From: Puccinia triticina
Taxonomy: Eukaryota > Basidiomycota > Pucciniomycetes > Pucciniales > Pucciniaceae
NCBI RefSeq assembly: GCF_026914185.1
Contig: NC_070561.1
Coordinates: 6,324,001-6,388,000 of the forward strand
Length of the DNA stretch: 64,000 bases
Reading direction: 5' to 3'
Numbering within the stretch: position 1 is the stretch's first letter; the number at the start of each line of letters is the position of its first letter. The translations under genes and the position numbers were made by a program. The notes beneath the pieces were generated by a model. It was given only the letters and a program-made list of their open reading frames with translations. It was not told the origin of the DNA and did no database searches. This document shows positions 44,418-56,425 of the stretch, piece by piece.

Positions 44418-45288
44418 ACAAAATCCCCAAATGTAGCAGCCACAATGTGATCAGTTGCCAAATATGACTAATTTGGTAGTTTCTTGGTGTTTCTGCCACT
44501 ATATCTCAGCGCAACATGGGAGTTCTTCCATGATATTGGTACCAACATGTTCACATTCCCTCAAGGATTCATTGTGTACCTTGAATAACCTCAAAACCTC
44601 CAAATGTAGCAGCCACGATGTGATCAGTTGCCAAATATGACTAATTTGGTAGTTTCTTGGTGTTTCTGCCACTATATCTCAGCGCAGCATGGGAGTTCTT
44701 CCATGATATTGGCACCAAAATGATCAAATGCGGTCAAAGATTCACTGTGTACCTTGAATGACCACAAAACCCCCAAATGTAGCAGCCACAATGTGATCAG
44801 TTGCCAAATATGACTAATTTGGTAGTTTCTTGGTGTTCCTGCCACTATATCTCAGCGCAGCGTGGGAGTTCTTCCATGATATTGGTACCAAAATGTTCAC
44901 ATGCCCTCATAGTCTCAATTTGTACCTTGAATGACCACAAAACCCCCAAATGTAGCAGCTACAATGTGATCTGTTGCCAAATATCACCAATTTAGTAGTT
45001 TCCTGGTGTTCCTCCCACTATATCTCAGCGCAGCCCGGGAGTTCTTCCATGATATTGGTACCAAAATGTTCACATGCTCTTAAAAATTCACTTTGTACCT
45101 TTAATGACCACAAAACCCCCAAATGTAGCAGCTACAATGTGATTGGTTGCCAAATATCACTAATTTGGTAGTTTCTTGGTGTTTCTGCCACTATATCTCA
45201 GCGCAGGGTGGGAATGCTTCCATGATATTGGTACAAAAATGATCAAATGGCCTCAACGGATCATGATGTACCTTGAATGACCTCAAAA
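44418..45288 (-). repeat. Satellite array resumes, minus orientation
   Basis: About five monomers of the 173-bp satellite follow directly on the hAT target duplication. They are truncated at the right by CACTGTGAAAAAAACTCGAG. Confidence 0.9.
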
Positions 45289-45350
45289 CACTGTGAAAAA
45301 AACTCGAGAAAGCGCTGTCAGTTGACATGCACAATCCAGGGTGAGACTTC
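45289..45350 (+). mobile_element. Left end of a CACTA-type element
   Basis: CACTGTGAAAAAAACTCGAG followed by CTGTCAGTTGACATGCA matches the termini at 507 and 15066. No partner end was found before the window edge. The element could extend through the kinase exons and past the Gypsy insertions, or it could have lost its right end. Confidence 0.6.
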
Positions 45351-45539
45351 CAGGACATCCACTTTCATTCCGTGATTAATCACAGGGCAGCTCACCATTG
45401 TAGATCAGTATTTGCATGCCGCGCCAAGCTCCTGAGCCATACTGGTGCTCATTGGTCATCAACAAGGGGATGTATTTCCATACACATAATACAAGCCCTT
45501 GTTGACTAGCCCTTGGGGGGAATTCCACCAGGTTGACCA

Positions 45540-46225
45540 GAATATGCACCCATGTCGACTAGGAAGTAATCCCTCCCGTCCTAGGTGGGGTCAACAAGGC
45601 TAGATGAAAGGGCACTCATGTTGACCAGCCCATGTCAACCAGGAGGAATCCCTCCCGGCGACAACACAATACAACCTTTGACCGGGAGGAATCCGGTGAA
45701 CAGCTACATGCAACCCTGTCGACCAGGACGACTCTCCCGGTTGACAAAACCGTTGTACAAGATAATACAACCCTGTCAACCAGGAGGAATGTCTCCCGGT
45801 CAACACAATACAACCGTTGACCAAGAGTAATCCCTGCCGGTCGGCAACACAACAGAGCCATCAACCGGGAGGAATCTCTACCGGTCAACAACACAACACA
45901 ACCAAAGATTGGTAGGAATCCCTCCCAGCTGGTAACATAACAGAGCCGTCGACCGGGAGGAATCTCTACCGGTCGACAACTGGCATACTTTGATCCAGGA
46001 AGATTTTTTTGAGAGGCACGCTAGCCAGTCAACAAGCATCCTTGCTGTCGCAGGCAGCACACGTAAACCCACCCATTCCAGACAACAACCCAACAGGAGA
46101 TGTATGGTGTTGACCGGGAGGGATTCCTCCCGGTTGATGGCTCTGTTGTACTATGCTGTTGACCAAGAGGGATTCCTCCCGGTTGACACTGTGGTGTATG
46201 GTGTTGACCCGGAGGGATGTCCAGG
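45540..46225. repeat. GACCGGGAGGAATCCCTCCC minisatellite
   Basis: Diverged units of about 45-60 bp carry GACCGGGAGGAATC and CCTCCCGGTYGACAACA, mostly as local inverted pairs. The short frames over it on both strands are not treated as genes. Confidence 0.75.
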
Positions 46226-46272
46226 CCAGTCCAACCCATCCCACCATCAAAAACTACACACACACTCATCTA

Positions 46273-46473
46273 CAGTGACCCCGCCATGTAAGCATTCACA
46301 ATGTAAGCATAATCACAATGTAAGCATAATCAAGATGTAAGCATAGCATAAATGTAGATTTCCCGCGACCATTCTCTTGGTTTTGCTGGGATTTTACCTC
46401 GATAAGAAGCATACCGCGATGTAAGCATAGGATTTTTGTCCACCATCCTTATGCTTGCATGGCGGGGTCACTG
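46273..46473. mobile_element. Tc1/mariner-like MITE, 201 bp
   Basis: The ends are CAGTGACCCCGCCATGTAAG and CTTGCATGGCGGGGTCACTG, with TA on both sides (46271-46272 and 46474-46475). TA duplication and a CAGT terminus fit Tc1/mariner. The inside has repeated ATGTAAGCATA units. It lies seven bases upstream of the first kinase exon. Confidence 0.85.
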
Positions 46474-46480
46474 TAAACAG

Positions 46481-47118
46481 GTGGCGGAATCATCGACCTC
46501 CTCAACTCACACCTCCAGAACCGGCTCACAGAGTCAGAGATCCTCAAGATATTCAGCGACACCGTTGCCGCAGTCGCCCACATGCACAGCCAGAACCCTG
46601 TCCTCATCCACAGAGATCTCAAGGTACACCATCTCACCACCAAAAAACAACAATAACTACATAGCCGCTGATCTCACTCAACCCACATCCAGGTCAAAAA
46701 CATCCTCCTTGCAGCTCCCAACCTCTACAAGCTCTGTGACTTCGGATCCACCACCACCCCGGCACCCCGGCCACCCCAGTCATCCGCCAAAATCAGAGCA
46801 CTTGAGGCCGATCTCAGCAAACACACCACCCTCCAGTACCGCGCACCAGAGATGGCCGACATCTGGAGTCAGAAGGGCGTCTCCGAGAAAGCTGGTCGGC
46901 TGTGCCATCCACCACCATCTCCTCCTACACTCCCCCACTGCCTTGCTGATCTCTTTGTGTTGATCATCCCACAGATATCTGGGCCCTCGGCGTCTCCCTC
47001 TACAAGCTCTGCTATTACACCACCCCCTTCGAAGCCAATGGGCCAGTGGCCATCGTCAACGTCCAATACCAGATCCCGTCCTATCCGGCCTACAGCAACT
47101 CGATCAAGTACCTCATTG
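46481..47118 (+). pseudogene. Ark/Prk/AAK1-like kinase fragment
   Basis: Exons are 46481-46623, 46693-46894 and 46975-47118, with clean GT-AG introns. They encode [62 protein letters not shown] and DIWALGVSLYKLCYYTTPFE. The order and the long spacer between DFG and APE match the Numb-associated kinases (yeast Ark1/Prk1, human AAK1), which regulate actin and endocytosis. HRD, DFG and APE are all intact and I see no stop. The N-lobe and the C-terminal tail are missing: the left side meets a MITE, the right side poly-A-rich DNA and an LTR. It is a partial copy, captured or truncated. Confidence 0.85.
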
Positions 47119-47216
47119 GTCAGCAGAGTCTCTTTACTTCCTGAAATATAAAAGTAAAAAAAAAAAAAAAATGACAACATAAAAAAAAAGAAAAAAGAAA
47201 AAAAAAGGGGGTTACT
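47119..47216. other. A-rich stretch before element A
   Basis: GTCAGC donor-like sequence followed by long A runs up to the LTR. This could be intronic. Confidence 0.4.
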
Positions 47217-48305
47217 TGTCAGCCGGGCTACTATAATAAGTTAGAGCCCGGCTAACTATTGTAGCATAACAAAAATTGTATGTAATAATAGCGGCGCAGA
47301 GCGCCGCGTACAAAATATGGTTCTTTCTGGTAAAAAGACCTAACTGCGGCGCAGAGCGCCGCGTACATAAAAATAAAGATTCCTTAAACGAGTAAGGAAA
47401 ACAAATCTCCGGCCGAAGAATCGGCAGGAGAAAGAACGTTATTTCAAACCCGTTCTCAAGCCAAGAGAACGGGCCGTCAGATAATCTCAGGAGACTACTC
47501 AACTGAGAGTAGTCCCCATGAGAAATAGAAGACTTCGGCCGGGGAGGAGAGAAACAGAACTATACCATTCCTCCTCCCCCGGCCAACAATTAAACAACTG
47601 ATCACACTATTTCTCGAGCCGAGGAATAGCAAATGGATCTTATGACAAATAGAAAACAAACAGGAGTGAAGGGACCAATAGAATCCCCCTTCACTCCCGT
47701 CACTCTTGTCAGAAGCACGCTTCCTCCGGCCGAGAACCCGAGGAAGCCTGTGCAAGGAAGCTACAACCCTACCGGTTGTAGCTTGGATATTTAAACGAGG
47801 GCCTTCGGGCGAAAGAAGGCCCCTCAGATACCATTATAACCGACTCGCAGCCTAGCCAGACTCGCCCTCGTCCTATCCAACCAGTGCGCCTTCTGACCTA
47901 GCTCCGATTACGGTTTCTTCAGAATCGATCGCTTTTTTTCCCGCAAACCTACCTTAAACAGTAAGTTTGCGTTTTTTTGTCTTTCTACCGGGATTTTTAT
48001 CCCTGCTATTATCCTGGGAGCGATTTATCGCGCAATCACCCCCTGTCCAAGGGCCCCAGACGTCACAGGCCTTAAAAACCCCTGCGCATCTCGTGCGCAG
48101 GCCCTGTATGAACTGCGGAGGGCACTAAAACACCCCAGGCGCCCCTGGCCCCTCCGTTTACCTATTTTCTTTGGTTCATTAGAAATAGCTTGCTTAAGCT
48201 ATTTTGTACTTCTACCGCGCATTTGCTGCGCGCTACATAGCACCGTGCTCTGTCGCCGGTGTAGCTAGAGGAGTACCATTACTCTTGGCATCACCGCGCC
48301 TGACA
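47217..48305 (+). mobile_element. 5' LTR of Ty3/Gypsy element A
   Basis: Starts TGTCAGCCGGGCTACTATAA and ends GCGCCTGACA, 1089 bp. Over the 604 bp that can be compared with the 3' LTR at 55468, I count about nine differences (roughly 98.5 percent identical), so the insertion is recent. It has internal GCGGCGCAGAGCGCCGCGTAC repeats at about 47290 and 47345 in near copies. Confidence 0.93.
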
Positions 48306-48325
48306 ATTGGGGGTCTGGCCGGGAA
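48306..48325 (+). promoter_or_regulatory. Probable primer-binding site, element A
   Basis: ATTGGGGGTCTGGCCGGGA lies directly after the 5' LTR, at the position where the primer for minus-strand DNA synthesis anneals. Element B has a similar ATTGGGGGCCTCATCGGGA. The primer tRNA was not identified. Confidence 0.55.
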
Positions 48326-48805
48326 TTTTACCCTTTTTTACCCCATAAACCCATACTCTACTTAGTTTTTTCGTTTATTCAACGAATTAAACCGCACCAA
48401 ACCCACCTTTAAAGCTTAAACTCTTTTGTTGAAAGCTCAAAACCCCGCTCTCTGAGCGCGGCTACCCCTACCGTACCTTAAACTTAGAAACTCTTAAGTT
48501 TAATTACTCTTTGTGCTCGCTCTACATAGAGCACAATCCGCGCTACTTCGCGCACGAAAAGCCGCTACTCTTAGCGCAACCCACCTAGAGCACTCTCGCG
48601 CTCTCTACGCTCTCTTACGAGCTAAACCCTCCGCGCTATCACGCGCCACTCTACTTTGCTAACTTAAAGCCGCTACTCTTAGCGCATCTCACCTTGCGCT
48701 CCCCAGCACTCTATACACGTGCTTCTTAGCGCGTAACCACCATTTTCCTTTTCAAAGGAATCTTTTTATAACCCTTATTTTTTCTAACCTCGTCCTTCTG
48801 TTTCA

Positions 48806-49105
48806 GTGGATTTGCAGAAGAACGACGAACTGATCCAGTACTATCTTTGTTACCTTAAAGAACAGAAAGAAGAACGCGACCGGAACTACGTCCCGACCGC
48901 TTGGGAAAAACTTTCGTACGCCAAGCAACTCAAAATCGCCACCGATTGCATCGAACGCGAACTGAAAGAGAATCTCGAAGCTAAGATTCGATTCCAGCTT
49001 TTTTTGCGCGGACATTTCGCCCGAAAAGCTAAAGCTTGTGCCAAAAGAGAAAGTCGGTCAAATTCCTTCTTCTTTGTTTCAAAAAAAGGCCCATTGACTC
49101 ACTAA
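48806..49105 (+). CDS. Small leader frame in element A
   Basis: About 90 residues, charged and probably helical (LQKNDELIQYYLCYLKEQKE, KQLKIATDCIERELKENLE). It lies in the leader and could be the first exon of a spliced gag, as further frame pieces (49139-49400, 49435-49510) follow with splice-like ends. I do not recognise it. The low-complexity end at about 49105 runs into 20 A bases. Confidence 0.35.
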   Translation: MDLQKNDELIQYYLCYLKEQKEERDRNYVPTAWEKLSYAKQLKIATDCIERELKENLEAKIRFQLFLRGHFARKAKACAKRESRSNSFFFVSKKGPLTH

Positions 49106-49666
49106 AAAAAAAAAAAAAAAAAAACCTTGTTTTTTTAAGTGGCTAGAAAAACCCAGTCCGAGAAAAACTTGCCGACGTTCACCGCTCCGCCGTCTGAAAT
49201 AGACGTGCCTTTGAAGAAACCTACCAGTGAGTCATTTCTTTGTCTTACATCCTCATCTAACTCGGCGCTAACGACATACTCGCGCCCCTCCTTCCTTTAC
49301 TGCCCACTCGTAACCCGACATACGTCGCCGGTACTATACGACACCCGAGAGAGACCCGTAAGCTATAATCCTTCTCTACCTTTTTGCAAAAAAACCTTTG
49401 TTTCGCCGAAAATTTGACTACACTTCTACTCCGCAGCCGAAGTAGAAACCGCGCCAGCTGAGAATCTCGCTGATATAGATATCAGTGACTCAGAACCTGA
49501 AGCCGGAGGTTAGTCCAGCCTTTTTTCTTTCTTTTTTACCCAACATATAGACTGAAAAACATGTCCACACGTTCTTCCAGACCCGACCTCAAAGGTCCTC
49601 TCCCTACTCTGAAACGAGCCAACCGCAAAGGGTCCGCCCTCGGAAGCCCCGTCCTCGGAGGACCAG

Positions 49667-50140
49667 TTGGCGGAGGATCCAACCGAAGCGGAGGTAACCA
49701 TCCCTCTTCGGTTCAAGAAGAAGACCCCAGCTCCGAGCACTTCAAAAGCCAGAGCTCCGAAAAAGACTCCAGAAGAGCTGGAGGAAGAACTGATCCAGCT
49801 CATCAAGGATCTAGTATACAATCACCGGGTGAACTGGAAAAAGTGCGTAGCCCTCCAAGCGCGCAGGGTTCCGAAAGAGGAGCTCCTAGCCGCATTGCGC
49901 GAAGCGCAAGAGACTCAAAAAGCGGCTCAGAGACATCTAACTCGGCCAGAGCTAGAATCCTTGGTCGACTGGTGGAATCCCTGGACGGTGATGAAGCAAA
50001 TTCTCCCTCAGGCAAAGAATTCAAAAAAACAAAAGAATCCTCCCACCAATCAATCCAACAATCTCCGCAAAGACCGCGGCAGATGGGCTCAAGTCATGAA
50101 GGCAGCGAACACCTTGGAACAAGCCTACGATCAGATGTAG
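49667..50140 (+). CDS. ORF1 (gag-like) of element A
   Basis: 157 residues: a basic and Pro-rich start, then a helical acidic/basic segment (PEELEEELIQLIKDLVYNHR, RRVPKEELLAALREAQETQK, LTRPELESLVDWW). Element B has a comparable ORF1 at 58177 with [20 protein letters not shown] and [13 protein letters not shown], which supports it as real. The alternative frame at 49561-50283 covers the same DNA, but its peptide is Ser/Arg-rich and looks like a product of overlap. The role is presumably a nucleoprotein or matrix function. The polyprotein frame opens 29 bp downstream. Confidence 0.5.
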   Translation: MAEDPTEAEVTIPLRFKKKTPAPSTSKARAPKKTPEELEEELIQLIKDLVYNHRVNWKKCVALQARRVPKEELLAALREAQETQKAAQRHLTRPELESLVDWWNPWTVMKQILPQAKNSKKQKNPPTNQSNNLRKDRGRWAQVMKAANTLEQAYDQM

Positions 50141-50168
50141 ATAGAGATTTTATTTTTCACATGGAAAC

Positions 50169-53100
50169 TTGTCTACTTTACATAGTAACTCTAGTAACCA
50201 ATATAAATCTACAAACTCTAAAATTGTGGAATGTCATACTTCTATTATTAACACCCTTGAGACTGCTGTTAGCCGCGCAATAAATATGTCTCAAGAATAC
50301 TTTGTTAAAATTCCTAAGTTTTGCCAGGATATTGGAGAACTTAAGAATAACCTCAGTAAGGTAACAAAAAACCTAGAAAATCAGGCTGAGAATAATCAGA
50401 GTCTTCAAGACAAAGTTACTGATATTGATATTGGTATGGCGGACTTTAAAAGTCAATTGCTGACCACTTTGAAAACTGAGATTACCAAAGAGAACAGAGA
50501 GCGTGGAGACCACCAATCCGCCCAGTTACAAATCTTGATAGATTTAGTAAGTCATCAAGAGGATAACATGAAAGAGATGGTGAATAAAATCAATATCTCT
50601 CCTGCGGAGCAAATTAGCTCTCTGAAACAAGAGTTAAAAACTCTTAAACAAAATATAGCGGGAATACAAACTCCCCCGCACCTGACTCGTGACCCTGAAA
50701 CATCTCAGGCAGAAGAAGTCAGGTTTAACAATCCCTTACTGAATAATAGGAATAGGGCATTTCAACACCAAGAAAAGTCTCTACCTCCTAAAGAAGAAGA
50801 ACCAACCAGGTCGCCCCGCCCAAACGCGACCAGTGACTCCCAACCTTACCAAGACCAACCAAGACAGACTACTTCTTTTATGAATAGTTTAGATCCAGTA
50901 ACCAAATGCAAACTGATGCCGCCAATGAAAGAATGGCCTAAATTCTCTGGAGAAGGAGAATATGATCATATCTACTTCATAGATTATGTAGATCATCTCC
51001 TTGAGTGTTACGAAGCTACTGATGAAGTAGTAACTGCCAGATTACCAAGGTTATTTGAAGGCGTAGCTTTGGACTGGTTCGTCAGAAAAAAGAAATCTGT
51101 CGGAAAAGTAAGCTGGGAAGAGTGGAAAAAACTGATCCACAAACAGTTTGGTACAGATGTATGGGAGGATAAAATGCTAGCCGCATATGAGAATTATTTC
51201 TTTGATCCTACTAAAGATGATCCATACAAATGGTGTCTAAGCCAGAAGAAGAGGATTGATTGTATCTATAACCAACCAGCTCAGAAATTTGTCACTAAGA
51301 AAATATTGAAAAAGTGCCCTAATTATTTAGAACATGATGTAATGTGCAGGTTGAGGGATGCAGACGTGGACTTGTCTGAATTAGTAGCCACTATAGAAAT
51401 AATTATTGTGGCTAAGAAATTAGACAGGAAACCCAAGACGTACGAAGAAAGGCGTAATCTAGCTCCCAGAGATAACACGGCTGCAGAAAGAAAAAATGCA
51501 GAAGTACCTACTAGAAAACCAACTAGTATTGAATGTTATAATTGCGGAGAGAAAGGCCATAAAAGACCTGATTGCCCTAAACCCCGTAAACGCATCAATA
51601 ATATAGAAGTAGAGTCAGATGAAGATGACCTATCTGATATGGGATCCCAATTCAACATTATCAGTATGGAGCCTGAAGTTGGAGATTGCTTGGATGAACC
51701 TGAGATCAATGCCAAATGCAATGTAATACAAGCTGATCTGGGTGATCCCTTGCATATTACTGTAATCCAAGGGGATTCCAATTTGCCACAGAAATGGAAC
51801 TCCTCACTAGGAATTGGTCACGTATCAGATGCAAAACTGATGACAAGTAAGCCAGAGGAAGGCATGAGTTATACTCTAGGAAAAACTAGCTATACAACAG
51901 TTATCTTTGATGGAAAAGAAGTTAGAGCTCTTTTGGACATTGGAGCATTTTGCTCTTGTACTAGTACCAATTTACTAGACTCTTGTTACCCTGACTGGAG
52001 GAATAACCTCCTCCCCACGCCCAAAGCTAAATTTAGCAGTTGTAACTCAGCCCTCAAACCAATAGGGATAGTTAAATTACCTCTTATTTTCCCGCACACA
52101 AAAGGATCTTTGAGATTACACATTGAATTTGTAGTCCTAGAAGATGCTGTGTGTGATTACCTCATCATCGGAAATGATACATTCTGCTTGTACGGAATAG
52201 ATGTAATCCAAAGTAAAAGCAGATACTACACAATAGGTGGTGATTGGAAACGAAAGTTTGAGATATGTAACATCAGCTTTCAGGACTCTCCGAGACAAGA
52301 CAATGAAGACAAGGAATTGAGGAAATTCCGACAAGATTATATGTCTCAAGCTGCCATCAGCAGTAACCTGACCGCAGAGCAACAATCAGCTGTGTTAAAA
52401 GTCTGCTTTGAGCATGAAGAAGCTTTTTGTACAAAAGAAGAACCCATAGGGAATATCTCCAGACACGATATTGAGATAGAACTAACGTGTAAACCCCCTT
52501 ACCCTCCTGCGTTACGGAGAGCGGCTTATCCTTCAAGCCCTAAGTCTTGTGAAGCTCTAGAAATTCACATTAAAGAACTACTAGAGCTTAAAGTCCTCAG
52601 GAAAGTGGGCCACAATGAACAAGTGGAAATAACTACGCCAGTGATTATAGCTTGGCATAACAAGAAGTCCCAAATGGTAGGAGACTTCCGAGCCCTCAAT
52701 AATTACACCAAGGCAGATAATTATCCTATCCCAAGGATAGATCATTCACTGCATAATTTGGCGAAAGCTAAATACATTAGCACAATGGATGTGCTTAAAG
52801 GATTCCATCAAATACCCATTAAAGAGGAAAGCAGACAATTTATGCGTATAATTTGTCACCTAGGAGTTTATGAATATTTGAGAATGCCATTTGGTATCAA
52901 AAATGCTCCTTCGCATTTCCAACGTATGATGGATACAATATTTGGATCCTTTATTAGACAAAGTTGGATGATGATATACATAGATGACATTATTATCTAT
53001 TCTACCGACTGGGAAGATCATTTAGAAAAAATAAGTCTGGTCCTCCGTACAGCTATCACAGCAGGCTTGAAAATGTCAATCAAGAAATGTAATTTTGGTT

Positions 53101-55427
53101 TTCAAGAACTCAAAGCTTTAGGTCATATAGTCTCCGGATTATCTCTAGCCATAGATCAGAACAGAGTAGCCGCAGTTCTGCTTAAACCTATGCCGCAGAC
53201 AATGACAGAAATGCAGTCATTTCTAGGATTTTGTAGTTATTACAGACAGCATATACCTCAATTTGCAAACATCTCGAAAAGCCTATATGAGTTATGTAGC
53301 AAAGACGTCTTCTTTGAGATGACGTACGGAAGAGTAGAGCAATATGAACAATTGAAAAGGCTCATTACTACAGCCCCCGTACTAGTGCAACCAGACTACT
53401 CTTTGCCTTTTATACTGTACATAGATGCTTGCTTTGAAAGCATAGGAGCGGCTTTACATCAGGAATTCATAATTGATGGTATATTCCCAGTGGAAAAACC
53501 AGTTCTGTTTATTTCTAGACAAGTCCGGAAAACAGAAATGAGATATGGAGCCAGTCAAATGGAATGTTTATGTCTTGTATGGGCCTCGGAGAAACTACAC
53601 TATTACCTGGAAGGTTGTAAAATCATTGTAGTTACAGATTGTATAGCAGTGCGGACTTTAATGAACATGAAAACGCCTGACCGTCACATGCTCAGATGGC
53701 AGATTGCAATACAACAGTACAGAGGACATATGACTATCATCCATAGGGCTGGCGCCAAGCATACGAATGCCGATGGATTGAGTAGGTGGGCTTTGCCTAA
53801 TACGCCAGATAATCCTGCCTATGATCCAGAAGATGAGGATGTATTCCCTATTTTAGGCATCCATGTATGTGATATTGACGACGCATTCTTTGAAGAAGTC
53901 AGATTAAGCTACAGTGAAGATTTGGAACTTCTTAAGTTGATCAACATCCTGGATAATGAAAACAGTGCTCCAGAATTAATTGCTAGCCTACCAGAATACT
54001 TATTGACCCCATACAAGGCAGGGCAGTTTACTCTATTAGATGGCATAATATACTTTAGACATAGACATTCCAGTGTGATAGTCCTGAGTAAAGAAAATCA
54101 CATTAAGAATATGCTGCATGAATGCCATGACAATGCTGGCGCAGGTCACTTCTCCGAGGATAGAACCTTAGAACGGATCAAACAGACAGCCTGGTGGGTT
54201 GATTGGAAAAATCAAACTAAAACATATGTCAAATCCTGCGAAACATGCCAAAAAGCCAATAAGCAGACTGGAAAAAGATTTGGATTATTGCAGACAATAG
54301 CAGAACCCAAGACTAGGTGGGAAATCATCAACACAGACTTCGTGACAGGATTACCACCGGGAGGAGCCTTCTCTTACAACTCCGTCCTAGTAGTAGTAGA
54401 TAGATTTTCCAGGAGAGCTAGGTTTATACCACATCACAAAGATGATACCGCCATGGAAGTAGCTATGTTATTCTGGAACAGAATCATGGCTGATGTGGGT
54501 ATCCCAAAAATTATTATCAGCAACAGAGATCCAAAATTTACGTCAGAATTCTGGAGAAATCTTCATGATATGTTGGGTACCAAATTAGCCTTCTCAACCG
54601 CGTACCATCCACAAACGGACGGCCTAGCAGAAAGAATGATCCAGACACTAGAAGATCTTCTACAAAGGTTTTGCGCCTTTGGGCTGGAGTTTCAAAATAG
54701 TGACGGGTATACACGTGACTGGGTTAATTTACTCCCCGCCCTAGAAATGGCCTACAATAGTAGTAAACACTCCACTACTAAAGAAGCGCCGTATATCTTA
54801 GAAAGGGGTTGGATTCCCAGACTACCTAAAGACACTATTAATGAAAAATTGCCACTAGCACATCCTACAGCTTTAGACTTTGAACAAATGCTAGAAGCTG
54901 CAAATAAACATGCTGCTAAATGCGTTCAAGAAGCAGCTGAGTACAGTAAGATGCGGTGGGACAAGAGTCACAAAGAACCAGAATTCCGTATAGGGGAGAA
55001 ATTCCTTCTTTCAACAGTAAATTTTAACAATTTGGGCGGTTGTAGAAAACTTAAACCCGCCTTTGTCGGACCATTTGTAATCAAAAACCTACACGGTAAA
55101 AATGCAGTGGAAGTAATCCTTACAGAAGAATTCAGCAGGAAACATCCCGTGTTTCCAGTGAGCCTCATAAAAAGATATGTCCACAGAGAAAATGAACCAG
55201 CCCCCAAACCCTTGCCCGTACCAATAGAGGAACCACCTACAAAAGAGCAACTTAAAGTACATAAAATCCTCAAAGATAAAAAAGAGAGAATTCTAGGTAA
55301 AGATACAAGGTTATACCTAGTAAGATATAGAAACCAGTCAGCAGATAAAGATGAATGGCTACCTGAGAATAATATTCCGGATGGAGTAATTCACCTGCGT
55401 AACTACAGAGTTTCTAAGGGTAAATAG
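50169..55427 (+). CDS. Gag-Pol polyprotein of chromodomain Ty3/Gypsy element A
   Basis: The single frame has 1752 codons: coiled-coil start (to about residue 190), capsid-like segment (about 245-430), zinc knuckle C456-C459-H464-C469, protease (590), RT with YIDD at 937-940, RNase H, integrase with H1320, H1327, C1357, C1360, and a terminal chromodomain (about 1697-1748). RT-RNase H-integrase order plus chromodomain marks a chromovirus of Ty3/Gypsy type. Two key residues are altered. The protease motif is D590-I-G where element B has DSG. The integrase second acidic residue is N1452 (SNRDPKF) between D1390 and E1488, a 35-residue spacing. The frame is open but probably cannot integrate by itself. 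Confidence 0.93.
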   Translation: MSTLHSNSSNQYKSTNSKIVECHTSIINTLETAVSRAINMSQEYFVKIPKFCQDIGELKNNLSKVTKNLENQAENNQSLQDKVTDIDIGMADFKSQLLTTLKTEITKENRERGDHQSAQLQILIDLVSHQEDNMKEMVNKINISPAEQISSLKQELKTLKQNIAGIQTPPHLTRDPETSQAEEVRFNNPLLNNRNRAFQHQEKSLPPKEEEPTRSPRPNATSDSQPYQDQPRQTTSFMNSLDPVTKCKLMPPMKEWPKFSGEGEYDHIYFIDYVDHLLECYEATDEVVTARLPRLFEGVALDWFVRKKKSVGKVSWEEWKKLIHKQFGTDVWEDKMLAAYENYFFDPTKDDPYKWCLSQKKRIDCIYNQPAQKFVTKKILKKCPNYLEHDVMCRLRDADVDLSELVATIEIIIVAKKLDRKPKTYEERRNLAPRDNTAAERKNAEVPTRKPTSIECYNCGEKGHKRPDCPKPRKRINNIEVESDEDDLSDMGSQFNIISMEPEVGDCLDEPEINAKCNVIQADLGDPLHITVIQGDSNLPQKWNSSLGIGHVSDAKLMTSKPEEGMSYTLGKTSYTTVIFDGKEVRALLDIGAFCSCTSTNLLDSCYPDWRNNLLPTPKAKFSSCNSALKPIGIVKLPLIFPHTKGSLRLHIEFVVLEDAVCDYLIIGNDTFCLYGIDVIQSKSRYYTIGGDWKRKFEICNISFQDSPRQDNEDKELRKFRQDYMSQAAISSNLTAEQQSAVLKVCFEHEEAFCTKEEPIGNISRHDIEIELTCKPPYPPALRRAAYPSSPKSCEALEIHIKELLELKVLRKVGHNEQVEITTPVIIAWHNKKSQMVGDFRALNNYTKADNYPIPRIDHSLHNLAKAKYISTMDVLKGFHQIPIKEESRQFMRIICHLGVYEYLRMPFGIKNAPSHFQRMMDTIFGSFIRQSWMMIYIDDIIIYSTDWEDHLEKISLVLRTAITAGLKMSIKKCNFGFQELKALGHIVSGLSLAIDQNRVAAVLLKPMPQTMTEMQSFLGFCSYYRQHIPQFANISKSLYELCSKDVFFEMTYGRVEQYEQLKRLITTAPVLVQPDYSLPFILYIDACFESIGAALHQEFIIDGIFPVEKPVLFISRQVRKTEMRYGASQMECLCLVWASEKLHYYLEGCKIIVVTDCIAVRTLMNMKTPDRHMLRWQIAIQQYRGHMTIIHRAGAKHTNADGLSRWALPNTPDNPAYDPEDEDVFPILGIHVCDIDDAFFEEVRLSYSEDLELLKLINILDNENSAPELIASLPEYLLTPYKAGQFTLLDGIIYFRHRHSSVIVLSKENHIKNMLHECHDNAGAGHFSEDRTLERIKQTAWWVDWKNQTKTYVKSCETCQKANKQTGKRFGLLQTIAEPKTRWEIINTDFVTGLPPGGAFSYNSVLVVVDRFSRRARFIPHHKDDTAMEVAMLFWNRIMADVGIPKIIISNRDPKFTSEFWRNLHDMLGTKLAFSTAYHPQTDGLAERMIQTLEDLLQRFCAFGLEFQNSDGYTRDWVNLLPALEMAYNSSKHSTTKEAPYILERGWIPRLPKDTINEKLPLAHPTALDFEQMLEAANKHAAKCVQEAAEYSKMRWDKSHKEPEFRIGEKFLLSTVNFNNLGGCRKLKPAFVGPFVIKNLHGKNAVEVILTEEFSRKHPVFPVSLIKRYVHRENEPAPKPLPVPIEEPPTKEQLKVHKILKDKKERILGKDTRLYLVRYRNQSADKDEWLPENNIPDGVIHLRNYRVSKGK

Positions 55428-55455
55428 CTCAGCTAAGTTACGAGTAACTTATCTT

Positions 55456-55467
55456 GGTGAGAGGGAA
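55456..55467 (+). promoter_or_regulatory. Polypurine tract of element A
   Basis: GGTGAGAGGGAA lies immediately before the TGTCAGCC start of the 3' LTR, where plus-strand DNA synthesis is primed. Confidence 0.75.
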
Positions 55468-56425
55468 TGTCAGCCGGGCTACTATAATAAGTTAGAGCCC
55501 GGCTAACTATTGTAGCATAACAAAAATTGTATGTAATAATAGCGGCGCAGAGCGCCGCGTACAAAATATGGTTCTTTCTGGTAAAAAGACCTAAATGCGG
55601 CGCAGAGCGCCGCGTACATAAAAATAAAGATTCCTTAAACGAGTAAGGAAAACAAATCTCCGGCCAAAGAATCGGCAGGAGAAAGAACGTTTGTTCAAAC
55701 CCGTTCTCAAGCCAAGAGAACGGGCCGTCAGATAATCTCAGGAGACTACTCAACCGAGAGTAGTCCCCATGAGAAATAGAAGACTTCGGCCGGGGAGGAG
55801 AGAAACAGAACTATACCATTCCTCCTCCCCCGGCCGACAATTAAACAACTGATCACACTATTCCTTGAGCCGAGGAATAGCAAATGGATCTTATGACAAA
55901 TAGAAAACGAACAGGAGTGAAGGGACCAATAGAATCCCCCTTCACTCCCGTCACTCTTGTCAGAAGCACGCTTCCTCCGGCCGAGAACCCGAGGAAGCCT
56001 GTGCAAGGAAGCTACAACCCTACCGGTTGTAGCTTGGATATTTAAACGAGGGCCTTCGGGCGAAAGAAGGTGTAAGGGCCCGGTGGACCCTCACTGGAGA
56101 CGAGGAGGAAAGGGCGAGTTGGGACGAGGCCGGAGCCTTTGGAGCTTTCTAGTTCCAACGTATACTGGATTTCAGGGGGCTAGCCAGTAGAGAGAAGGGT
56201 CCAAGATCTCTGTAAGTACAACTAGAGGAAAGAGAGAGAGGAAAAGGAGAAAGGCTTACCTAGCCAGTAGAGAGAAGGGTCCAAGATCTCTACTGGTCTA
56301 GGAGAGAAGAGAGGCAAGACTAAGTACAAGGAGCTTATGTAATCATGTGATAGGCCTTGTGAAACCACACTGAAGGTGGGGGTTTACAGAAGGCCCCTCA
56401 GATACCATTATAACCGACTCGCAGC
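55468..56425 (+). mobile_element. 3' LTR of element A, interrupted
   Basis: Matches the 5' LTR for its first 604 bp (to GAAGG at 56070), is interrupted by a 318-bp solo LTR, continues GAAGGCCCCTCAGATACC to CGCAGC at 56425, and is cut again by element B. In the 5' LTR the next bases are CTAGCCAGACTC. The rest must lie beyond element B, outside the window. Confidence 0.93.
56071..56388 (+). mobile_element. Solo LTR or TRIM-like insertion, 318 bp
   Basis: Starts TGTAAGGGCCCGGTGG and ends GGGGGTTTACA, flanked by GAAGG on both sides (56066-56070 and 56389-56393). The TG..CA ends and 5-bp duplication identify an LTR. It contains a repeated CTAGCCAGTAGAGAGAAGGG followed by TCCAAGATCTCT. It is unrelated to the other LTRs in the window. 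Confidence 0.9.

Noticed and set aside
46481..47118. Complete kinase gene
   Set aside because: N-lobe and C-terminal tail are not in the window on either side, only transposon sequence.
49561..50283. 240-codon frame overlapping ORF1 of element A
   Set aside because: Ser/Arg-rich peptide on the same DNA as the more convincing helical frame at 49667-50140, ending in hydrophobic residues over the start of Gag-Pol.
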